DNA of 64,000 bases, taken from the IMG/VR virus record IMGVR_UViG_3300042885_000751, positions 1-64,000 of that record. One strand, 5' to 3'. Under the pieces are notes generated by a model. It ran no database searches and had not been told where the DNA came from. It worked only from the letters and a program-made list of their open reading frames with translations. The stretch is from a virus. Position numbers and translations under genes: made by a program. This document shows, piece by piece, positions 17,879-26,213 of this stretch. Position 1 is the stretch's first letter. Each line of letters starts with the position of its first letter.

Positions 17879-20583
17879 TGGGATTTAATAAAAAAGTATT
17901 ATCTAAAGCTGTATCAGAATTAGATAAAGCAAAAGCACCAGCAAAGCCAAGAGATATAACTGTTGATCCTATGGGTTATTGGAATCCTGCTAATCAAGGT
18001 CAACCAGTAAGAATCCCTGGTAATGATATTACTATGCAAGGTGTACCTTATCCTGTATGGGCTCAACCTAATGTAGGTCCTGGATCAATGATGCAGCCTA
18101 ATCAAGATTATAACTTTCCTGGTGCATCTTATGTAGATGAAACACCTATGGCAAAAAAGGGTGGTACTCTTCAAAGCAAAAAGTATTCTAAGAGTATGTC
18201 TGCTACTAATAAACTCTTTGCTAAGAATAAGTTATTCCAAAATAAAAAGAGTAAGATATTTGATCCTAATGCTGAGTTTAAAACAGGAGGTTCTAAACTT
18301 GGTACTATTAATCTTAATCCTAATCCATTAAGTCACTATGAATTAAATTATGGTTTTAATTTACCTACTGAAGAAGATGGTGGAGAAGCTGATTATGAAG
18401 ACCAAGATCTTACTGATGAAGAGATACAAGCATATAGAGATGCAGGATATGAAATAGAAGAATTACCAGAAGCACAAGTAGGTGGTCCACAAAATACTGC
18501 AGGTCCAAGAGCAGAAGAAATATCTACTAATGTAGATGCTATGAATGCAATGATGAAAGCTAGAATGGCTACAGATGCTGCATTTGGAAATTCATCAGCT
18601 CAAAGAATGATTTCTCCTAATCCTAAAACTTATGATTTTGGGAATGGAAATTTAGGTACACATTTTATGGCTTCCATGGGAAATCAAGCAGTACCATTGT
18701 TACAAGATAAAGGTGGTAATGAATTAGAATATAATGAAAACCCTCCTCCAAGTAATGAAGATATGAATTTCAGAACTCCTGAAGAAGCTCAATATTTTGC
18801 GGAACACTATAAAGAAGTGGCACCAATGATGAAAGGATTTAAGAAGGGTGGTTATGTACAACATGAACTTGCTAAAGCACAAAAAGGTGAAGAAAAACAA
18901 GATCCTGATATTTCTTTAGAAGATTATTTAAAACTATATGAAAACTCTTTAGCTTTAGAAAAAGGCATTACAAGTATGCCTAATTATAAATTAGAAAATA
19001 CTGATACTAATGTAGATGATTATTTAAAACAATTAGAAACAGCAAGAAATAATTGGCTTGAATATGACACAGTTCATAATAAAAATAGAAAAGAAATACA
19101 AGACCGTTTAAATGATAAAAAATCTCCACCAACAGAAAAAAATAGGATAGCATTTGAAAAGATATTAAAAGAAAAATTACAACCTAGAGAAATTCAGGAT
19201 TATTATACTGTTGTATCACCAAATAATTTTTATCAAAGAGATATCACAAATGCTTTTGTAAATAAAGAGTTTACACCTGCATATTATGATTCTAGAATAA
19301 AACCTTCTTCAAGAAATACTTATTATGGCTACCGTCCAGGACGAGATGGTACTGAGGAAACATTTGATAAAATTGAATTATATAAATATGATCCAGTTGA
19401 AGTTAAAAAACAAGCTTTATTAAAATATACTGATTCTGAAGAAGCTTTTCAAAATGCTTTAAATAAATCTACAGGCAATGATATAACTCCATTAAAACGT
19501 ATACAATATGCACAATCTGTGCAACCCAAACAAGAAATAATACCTGCTGTACCATATGTAAAACTTAAACATTATAGAGATTGGAATCCTACTGGTTATC
19601 ATGGTGAAAATATAGAAATGCCAGAAGGATATACTCAACAAGATGTTGAAAAAGAAATAAGAAAAAGGCAATCAGCAGAATATGATAAAAGAGCATTAGA
19701 GTATCAACAACAAGAAAAAGCTAAAATTACTAAAAGATTAAAACCAGTAGGTCTTACTGAAAATTTTAAAGAAGGTGGAACACTAGTTAAAGCACAGAAT
19801 GGTAAAACAGTAAAACCATTATTAATATCAGATCCTAAAAAGTATGCTTATAGAAAAACTGCATATGATGACAGTTTAAAAATATATAATATTGATAAAA
19901 ATGTAATAGATTTATCTAAAAAAAATGCAATTGGTAATTTACCAGATGATGTATATTTTAATAATGCAAAATTAATTATGAATTATCAGGATCAAATTAA
20001 TAAAATAAAAAAAAATTCAAAAGTAAAACATAATATGGTAAAACTCCCTGGTAATCAAATTAAAGGGGATATTGCAAAAGGTTATAAAAAACCTGTAGAA
20101 CCAGTAAACTATATACAATCATTACAACCAATAGATAAAAAACCTGTAAAGCATATACCTCCCAAAAATGTTGTTATAAATAAACCTGCTCCTGCTGTAC
20201 AAGAAAACAATATAGTAGGTACTTTAGTTCCAAGAATCATACAACAATTTGTAACACCAAATACTGAGTTACAACCTACTAATTTTCAAACAATACCTAA
20301 GAAACCACAAGGTCCAAGATACGGTACATTAGCTGGTGATGAGAATTTAAACTTACCTGAGAACTACACTCAACAACAAAGAGAAGCAGCTAGAAAAAAA
20401 AGAGATGCTGATGAGTTTACAAGAAAAACATTAGAGTATCAAGCTAAACAACGTGGTACAAAGGCACCTATAGCACAGATGTTTCAAAAAGGTGGTGATG
20501 TTGAATCTTGGGAAGATGAACTAGATGATGATGAAATTAAAGCCTTAGAAGCAGCAGGATATACTATAGAAAGAATTAAATAA
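17878..20583 (+). CDS. cargo protein with GG motifs (first after the muzzle)
   Basis: 901 residues, hydrophilic, with many predicted helices and no recognised enzyme domain. By position directly after the muzzle gene it corresponds to the first cargo protein of crAss-like phages (inference from gene order). GG motifs preceded by Lys/Gln occur at residues 92-96 (MAKKGG), 134-138 (FKTGG), 321-325 (FKKGG), 630-634 (FKEGG) and 869-873 (FQKGG). An acidic module DEEIQAYRDAGYEIEEL (about 180-196) recurs at the C-terminus as DDDEIKALEAAGYTIERI. A segment around 580-634 (EGYTQQDVEKEI...KRALEYQ...KEGG) recurs at 826-873 (ENYTQQQREAAR...KTLEYQ...QKGG). The modular layout suggests several processed or packaged parts. 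Confidence 0.65.
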   Translation: MGFNKKVLSKAVSELDKAKAPAKPRDITVDPMGYWNPANQGQPVRIPGNDITMQGVPYPVWAQPNVGPGSMMQPNQDYNFPGASYVDETPMAKKGGTLQSKKYSKSMSATNKLFAKNKLFQNKKSKIFDPNAEFKTGGSKLGTINLNPNPLSHYELNYGFNLPTEEDGGEADYEDQDLTDEEIQAYRDAGYEIEELPEAQVGGPQNTAGPRAEEISTNVDAMNAMMKARMATDAAFGNSSAQRMISPNPKTYDFGNGNLGTHFMASMGNQAVPLLQDKGGNELEYNENPPPSNEDMNFRTPEEAQYFAEHYKEVAPMMKGFKKGGYVQHELAKAQKGEEKQDPDISLEDYLKLYENSLALEKGITSMPNYKLENTDTNVDDYLKQLETARNNWLEYDTVHNKNRKEIQDRLNDKKSPPTEKNRIAFEKILKEKLQPREIQDYYTVVSPNNFYQRDITNAFVNKEFTPAYYDSRIKPSSRNTYYGYRPGRDGTEETFDKIELYKYDPVEVKKQALLKYTDSEEAFQNALNKSTGNDITPLKRIQYAQSVQPKQEIIPAVPYVKLKHYRDWNPTGYHGENIEMPEGYTQQDVEKEIRKRQSAEYDKRALEYQQQEKAKITKRLKPVGLTENFKEGGTLVKAQNGKTVKPLLISDPKKYAYRKTAYDDSLKIYNIDKNVIDLSKKNAIGNLPDDVYFNNAKLIMNYQDQINKIKKNSKVKHNMVKLPGNQIKGDIAKGYKKPVEPVNYIQSLQPIDKKPVKHIPPKNVVINKPAPAVQENNIVGTLVPRIIQQFVTPNTELQPTNFQTIPKKPQGPRYGTLAGDENLNLPENYTQQQREAARKKRDADEFTRKTLEYQAKQRGTKAPIAQMFQKGGDVESWEDELDDDEIKALEAAGYTIERIK

Positions 20584-20643
20584 ACTTTTAATGTTTATTC
20601 AGTAAACCAAAAATTATTATATTTAATATATATTACATGTTAT
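20584..20643 (+). promoter_or_regulatory. leader with small stem-loop, candidate promoter
   Basis: A 60-base AT-rich gap in an otherwise tightly packed operon. It holds GTTTATTCAGTAAAC (20593-20607), a 5-bp stem-loop, followed by an AAAAATTATTATATTTAATA tract. A GTTTAGTAAAC palindrome followed by a similar tract precedes 26214. It could be an internal promoter or an mRNA-processing element. Confidence 0.3.
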
Positions 20644-23166
20644 ATGAAAAAGAGAGTAAGAATATATAAAAAAGGAGGTCAGTCAAATGCACCTACTCAA
20701 GAACAAATATATAAACATATTGCTGATAGAATGTCTGCAGAAGATTATGACGGTGATGCTGATACTATTTTACAAGAATTAACACAAGTTGGTATAGATC
20801 CTCAGACTGCTGATAGTTACATTACTGAAGTAGGTGATTATCTTGAACAAAATAATTCTGCTCAATCTGCTGAACAAGAACAACTTAGTGCAGAAGAAGC
20901 ACAAGCACAGGCTGAAGAAGAACAAGCAACAATTGAAGCACAAAATGCAGCAGAAGAAGAAGCAAGAAAAGCTCAATTATATGCAATGTATAATACTGAT
21001 ACAGAAGAAACTACTCAAGATGATAATGCAGATGAAGAAATCATTATGAGACAAGGTGGTTCTAAACCAAGTAAAAGAAGTTTTATTAATCAATATACTA
21101 AACTTGCTAAAAGACAACAAGGTGGAAACACACCTTCTCCAGGAGCAGATGATGTACTTGGTGGTAGAGAAGAACATGTAAGTAATTTCTTTAAAGGTAT
21201 AGGTGAATCAGTTACTTCAGCACAACAAAAACAAGCAGCTGAAGAACAATATAATGCTATATACGGTAATCCACAAGTTGGTGCATATGCACAAGATGGT
21301 GGTATACAGCAAGAACAAATAGATACCGAAAGCCCGTTAGATCATTGGAGTAAACAAGGTGCTGCTACAAGACATATATTTTCTGATAATATGTATACTC
21401 AAAATGATGTTGCAGCATTAGAACAATATGGAGGTAATACAGGTCAAGGTCTATATAAATTTATAGGAGGAGGTGATAATGAATCAGCAGATGAACAATA
21501 TCAAGATTCTGATTTAGATTATCAAAGATATGCTAAACGTGGCGGAACTTTAAATAAATATCAAGATAAAGGAGAAGTTAAACCTAATCTTTATAATCCT
21601 ACCACAGGAGTTTTATATACACCTGAGGAACTTGCTGCTAACAAAACATTAGCAGATAAAGAACTAGCAGATAAAACTGCAACTCCTACAGATACTGAAG
21701 ATTATAAAAAAAAGTATAATGAATTAATTAATCAAAATACTACTGATGCTCAAAAACAGCAACAAATGATGCAACAGTATATGATGCAACAGTACATGCA
21801 ACAAATGGGTAATCAAGGTATGTTTAGATCTCCTATTATTAGTAGAGGTGAACAATATAATAAAGCTGTTGGTTCTCCATACTATACTCAATCAGGTGAA
21901 AGATATACAGGACCAGATCTTGCCGGTAGATTACCATCAAGTGTAAATGTAGATAAATATGGTATATTTGGTAGACCTAAAAAAATGACATATAACTATG
22001 GTGATAATGAAAATTCATCTTCTACTGTTCCTCCATTAATTAAAATGCCAGAAAATGGAGAGTCAGAAGATGCACCATATAGAGGTAAAACTTTTGGTGA
22101 AAGATTAGGTAGAGGAATGGTGAATACAAAAATACCAGGAATACAACAACTTGGAGCTAAACTAATACCCTCTAATTTTGATTATGATGGTTCTAATAAC
22201 CTTACTGAATCTTCAAGAAATAGTCCATTAGTTACTAGTAATGAACCTTATTATCCGCCTATGAGCCCAAGAGCTCAAAGAAGAGAAAATAGAGATGATA
22301 GACAGTTAAATAGATTTCTTGGTAATAATAATTTTACAAATTCAAATCCTGAATCTGAATTTATTAATACACCAGAAAATCAAAAACAAATTGATCAAGC
22401 AAAAAAAATTGAAGCATTAGCAGCTGGTAGTACAAATTCTAATTTATCAGATGATCAAAATGCATATCAAGATTTTTTAATTAGACATCAAGGACCAGCA
22501 TATAAAGAATATGGTGGACCAATTGATTATACTCAATATGCTTATGGAGGAGATATATCTGTACCAGAATTATATAGAGCTCAAGTAGGTACTCAAGTAG
22601 CAGTTGATCCTAATGCTAATAATATGAGTTTTGCAAATCTTCAAGGATTTTTTGCTGGAACAGGTGCTGTAGATGCAGAGGGTAATACAGTTGATGCAAC
22701 ACTTCCTGAAAGTATGCAAGTTGATAATATTACAATTGATCCTAATCAACCAAATAGAGCACCAATAACTGATACTCCAGAAGGTGTTTCTCAAAAGTTT
22801 AGAAATAAACAAGCTTGGGATATTGATAAAGCAGGAATTGGAGATTTAAGTTTATTAGCAGCTAATGCTTTTGCAAATACTGCTGATGAAGTTAGAGCTA
22901 ATAGACAAGAGAATCAAATGTTAGAAAATATAACATCTGCTGAAACTAATTTTGGTATTAATAATACTTATGATCAAGGAGACTATGATCCTAACTCAGG
23001 TTTATTTAGGCCAAATAAAATGGGATTCAATGGTGTTTCAAAATATGGTGGAGGAGTTTATGCTATGGGTGGAAACACTGAAGATGAAAATGAAGATACT
23101 CAATACATGACTCAAGAAGAAATAGATGACTTCATTGCTAATGGAGGTGAATTAGAATACTTATAA
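20644..23166 (+). CDS. cargo protein with GG motifs, second
   Basis: 840 residues, hydrophilic. It starts MKKRVRIYKKGGQ, placing a GG at residues 11-12. An acidic Ala/Glu/Gln-rich helix follows (75-110, likely coiled coil). More GG motifs are at 135-139 (IMRQGG), 157-161 (KRQQGG), 216-220 (YAQDGG) and 297-301 (YAKRGG), with a Met/Gln repeat (QQYMMQQYMQQM) near 380-395. The C-terminus, GVYAMGGN then MTQEEIDDFIANGGELEYL, resembles the acidic end of the preceding protein. No catalytic motif is visible. The context between the muzzle gene and the RNA polymerase, together with the shared motifs, points to an internal virion protein. Confidence 0.6.
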   Translation: MKKRVRIYKKGGQSNAPTQEQIYKHIADRMSAEDYDGDADTILQELTQVGIDPQTADSYITEVGDYLEQNNSAQSAEQEQLSAEEAQAQAEEEQATIEAQNAAEEEARKAQLYAMYNTDTEETTQDDNADEEIIMRQGGSKPSKRSFINQYTKLAKRQQGGNTPSPGADDVLGGREEHVSNFFKGIGESVTSAQQKQAAEEQYNAIYGNPQVGAYAQDGGIQQEQIDTESPLDHWSKQGAATRHIFSDNMYTQNDVAALEQYGGNTGQGLYKFIGGGDNESADEQYQDSDLDYQRYAKRGGTLNKYQDKGEVKPNLYNPTTGVLYTPEELAANKTLADKELADKTATPTDTEDYKKKYNELINQNTTDAQKQQQMMQQYMMQQYMQQMGNQGMFRSPIISRGEQYNKAVGSPYYTQSGERYTGPDLAGRLPSSVNVDKYGIFGRPKKMTYNYGDNENSSSTVPPLIKMPENGESEDAPYRGKTFGERLGRGMVNTKIPGIQQLGAKLIPSNFDYDGSNNLTESSRNSPLVTSNEPYYPPMSPRAQRRENRDDRQLNRFLGNNNFTNSNPESEFINTPENQKQIDQAKKIEALAAGSTNSNLSDDQNAYQDFLIRHQGPAYKEYGGPIDYTQYAYGGDISVPELYRAQVGTQVAVDPNANNMSFANLQGFFAGTGAVDAEGNTVDATLPESMQVDNITIDPNQPNRAPITDTPEGVSQKFRNKQAWDIDKAGIGDLSLLAANAFANTADEVRANRQENQMLENITSAETNFGINNTYDQGDYDPNSGLFRPNKMGFNGVSKYGGGVYAMGGNTEDENEDTQYMTQEEIDDFIANGGELEYL

Positions 23167-23175
23167 TTTTATATT

Positions 23176-26148
23176 ATGTACTTTAAAGTAAAAATAACTA
23201 AGGGATTACCACAAGCAAAATCAGGAGGTTTTACAGGTAACAATTTAAATAAACAAGTAATTAGTTTTGGTGGTGCTGATATGAATGCTGCATCAAGACA
23301 TCTTGAAAATACTAGGTATCTAAAACAAGTACCAAGAGATGAAGCTAATCTAGAAGCTGAAAAAGGTGAGTCTGCATTTGGTGATATCAATGGAGATGGG
23401 TTTCCTGAACATATGCTTATTGGTGGAAAAAGACATAGTAATGGGGGAACTCCTTTAAATTTGCCTGATGGTACATTTATCTTTAGTGATACTGCATCTA
23501 TGAAAATTAAAGATCCAAAAATACTTGCTAAATTTGGTAAAAAAACTGGTTCTTTTACTCCTGCTGAATTAGCTAAACCATATGATATTAATAAGTATAG
23601 AAAGATACTAGAAGATCCTAACTCAGATAAAGTAGATAAAAAGTCTGCTGAGTTAATGATTAAAAATATTAATATGAAACTTGGTGCATTAGCTCTTGCA
23701 CAAGAAAGTAAAAAAGGATTCCCACAAGGTATACCTGAAGTAGCTAAACCATATATGGAAGCAATGGGTATAAAAGAAGAAGACTTGATGCCACAAAAAC
23801 CACAAGCAGAAGCACAGGTTAATAGTCAAGCAATGCAAAACCCATATGAAAATCAAGGTATGGGTATGCAATCTCCTGAAGAAGAATCTGTAGAACAAGT
23901 TCAAGGTATGCAAAATTCTCAAGAAGAGTCTATGGAATCTCCAATGGGAAGATATGGCTTTCAAATGGGTAGAAGATTGAGAGTTGCTCAAGAAGGAATG
24001 CAACAAGGTCAACCTTCTCCTGAAGAAATGGCAATGATGCAACAACAAGGAGCACCACAACAACAAGGTGGGGCTGATCCTCTTGCACAAATGGTACAAC
24101 AAGTTCAACAAATGTTACAACAAGGTGTACAACCTGCAGATGTAGTAATGCAATTGTTACAAAAACAAGTTCCACCTCAAGCAATAATGCAAATACTTGT
24201 ACAAGTAGGTATGCCTCAAGAAGAAGCACAGGCTACTATTCAACAAGTAATGGAACAAGGACAACAAAATCCTCAAGAGGAAATGATGGAAGCTCCTATG
24301 GCTCAATATGGAATGAGTATGGGTGGTTATGACATGCCGTTTCATGATACACAATATAGAAATGGTGGTTCAATAAATAGATTTCAAGGAGGTGGTTCAA
24401 CATATAGTATTCCAAAAGATGCACTTGTAATTGATAGAAGTAAATATAAAACTGATGCAGAATATGAAATAGGAAGAAATTTAGAATTTGCTAAAGCAGG
24501 TACTAAACCAGTTTATATATTATATCCAGATGGAAAATATAAAAAAGTAACACAAAAAACTAAAGCAAAAGATCCATATACAGGTACTGATTTAGGACCT
24601 ACTTTTAATAACTCAGCTGATGCAGCAATACAGTTTAGAGAAATGGGTAAATCCATTAATACTCCTGAATTTACAAATTTACTTGCAGATTATACCCTTA
24701 AAGCTATTAAGGATGAGTCCAAATATATAGGTAAATCTGGTAAACGTAGTAAAGCATTTGATGATTTTAGTAAAGAAAACTTTACTCCTGAGCAAATTAG
24801 AAATGCTTTTATGCAACATCAAAAAAGAAATATTGCATTACAAGCAAATGGTATACAAGCAAGATATTTTGAAGATGCACCAACTGGTAGATTATTAACT
24901 CCTGAACAAATTGTTTCTAAAAAAATAATGGATAAAGGTAAACCAGTAACATTAGCTCAAGCAAAAGAAGTTGTTAAAAAATATAAAGAAAATGACATTA
25001 CTGATTTAAATAAAGCATTTATTAAAGTTGGGATCCCATTGGAAAATACAGCATTAGAACAAGCTACTTTTCAAGGATTTACTGATGCATTAAAAAATAA
25101 AGCAAATTTAACACCTGAACAACAAAAAACATTAGAAAACTGGGGAGAATATGAATCAGGAGCAGCAGATGAAACCGGTCAATTAAATAATCAAATATCT
25201 CCTATTGATAGAGTATATACTAATACTACAGGTGAACAGTTATCTGAATATAATTTACCAACTGAATATGATTATACTGAAGATGATGTAGAACCAATAG
25301 ACCGTACTGTTGATACAACAGAAGAAGAAACAATATATCCTCCAACAATGCCAGCTAAACCATGGGCACAAGATAAATTAAATAGACTTAATGCTGGATT
25401 AGATTATTTTAGTGCTGAAAAATATTTACCATGGGCAGCTAGTTATAATCCTGAAATGTTAGATCCTACTTTCTATGATCCTACTAGAGAATTAGCAGCA
25501 CAATCTGAACAAGCAAATATAACTAATCAAGCATTAGGACAATTTATGGGGGCACAAGATTTATCTTCTAGAGCAGCATCTATTCAAGGTCAAGGAGCTA
25601 AACAAGCAGCAGATACATTAGGAAGATATAATAATCTTAATGTAGGTGTAGCAAATCAATTTGCTGGTAATAATGCACAAATAAGAAATGAAGCTCAAAG
25701 ATATAATCAAGCACAAAATAAACAGTTATATGATCAAAATGTAATTGCTAATCAACAATTTGATAATAGTAAACGTGCACTAAGACATAACTTAGGAGAT
25801 GCAGAAAATACATTACTTACTAATATGTATAAAACTGATGCATTAAATCAACAGTTTCCACAATATGCAATTGATCCTAGTACAGGTGGTAAAATGTATT
25901 TTACAAGACCAAAAGCTCCAAAACCTACTACATATCAAGATGATTTAGATTATGCTGATAAAATACAAAATTCAAATTTAGATCCTAAATTAAAAGAAAT
26001 ATTATTAACTCAGCATTTAAAAAGTTCACGTGGTAATGTTGCTAACACAGATGCAGAATCAGTACTTGCACAATATCAAAAGAAAGGTGGTACTACTCAA
26101 ATGGCATATGTAATGGGGTCTAATGTTTTTCCTTTTATGTTTACATAA
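23176..26148 (+). CDS. cargo protein with GG motifs and Q-rich core, third
   Basis: 990 residues. Near the N-terminus is AKSGG (14-18). Then comes a segment that I recognise as conserved in Bacteroidetes phage internal proteins: GDINGDGFPEHMLIGGKRHS, GGTPLNLPDGTFIFSDT, then PYDINKYRKILEDPNSDKVD with ESKKGFPQGIPE. Residues 240-380 are Met/Gln/Pro-rich (QQQGAPQQQGGADPL, QQVQQMLQQGVQPADV), probably a flexible or coiled-coil linker. GG motifs recur at 396-407 (RNGGS, FQGGG). The C-terminal part (from about 770) is helical with Q/N-rich repeats. The last GG (QKKGG, 968-972) stands 18 residues from the end, before a hydrophobic tail. Probable virion interior protein. Confidence 0.65.
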   Translation: MYFKVKITKGLPQAKSGGFTGNNLNKQVISFGGADMNAASRHLENTRYLKQVPRDEANLEAEKGESAFGDINGDGFPEHMLIGGKRHSNGGTPLNLPDGTFIFSDTASMKIKDPKILAKFGKKTGSFTPAELAKPYDINKYRKILEDPNSDKVDKKSAELMIKNINMKLGALALAQESKKGFPQGIPEVAKPYMEAMGIKEEDLMPQKPQAEAQVNSQAMQNPYENQGMGMQSPEEESVEQVQGMQNSQEESMESPMGRYGFQMGRRLRVAQEGMQQGQPSPEEMAMMQQQGAPQQQGGADPLAQMVQQVQQMLQQGVQPADVVMQLLQKQVPPQAIMQILVQVGMPQEEAQATIQQVMEQGQQNPQEEMMEAPMAQYGMSMGGYDMPFHDTQYRNGGSINRFQGGGSTYSIPKDALVIDRSKYKTDAEYEIGRNLEFAKAGTKPVYILYPDGKYKKVTQKTKAKDPYTGTDLGPTFNNSADAAIQFREMGKSINTPEFTNLLADYTLKAIKDESKYIGKSGKRSKAFDDFSKENFTPEQIRNAFMQHQKRNIALQANGIQARYFEDAPTGRLLTPEQIVSKKIMDKGKPVTLAQAKEVVKKYKENDITDLNKAFIKVGIPLENTALEQATFQGFTDALKNKANLTPEQQKTLENWGEYESGAADETGQLNNQISPIDRVYTNTTGEQLSEYNLPTEYDYTEDDVEPIDRTVDTTEEETIYPPTMPAKPWAQDKLNRLNAGLDYFSAEKYLPWAASYNPEMLDPTFYDPTRELAAQSEQANITNQALGQFMGAQDLSSRAASIQGQGAKQAADTLGRYNNLNVGVANQFAGNNAQIRNEAQRYNQAQNKQLYDQNVIANQQFDNSKRALRHNLGDAENTLLTNMYKTDALNQQFPQYAIDPSTGGKMYFTRPKAPKPTTYQDDLDYADKIQNSNLDPKLKEILLTQHLKSSRGNVANTDAESVLAQYQKKGGTTQMAYVMGSNVFPFMFT

Positions 26149-26213
26149 ACTTTATAGGTTTAGTAAACTTATAAAATTTTAATATATTTACAATATAGAT
26201 TAATACTAATAAT
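26149..26213 (+). promoter_or_regulatory. leader with GTTTAGTAAAC palindrome, candidate promoter
   Basis: A 65-base AT-rich gap. GTTTAGTAAAC (about 26158-26168) is a perfect palindrome around G, extendable by ATAG/TTAT with a wobble pair. It is followed by TAAAATTTTAATATATTTAC. The layout is like the gap before 20644, which suggests a shared internal promoter or processing site in the cargo operon. Confidence 0.3.

Noticed and set aside
20779-24354. Open frames on the - strand opposite the cargo genes (for example 23689-24111 and 23930-24229)
   Set aside because: They are antisense to Gln/Glu-rich coding sequence and have low-complexity Leu/Phe/Cys/His-rich translations. The + strand genes there are continuous and tightly packed.
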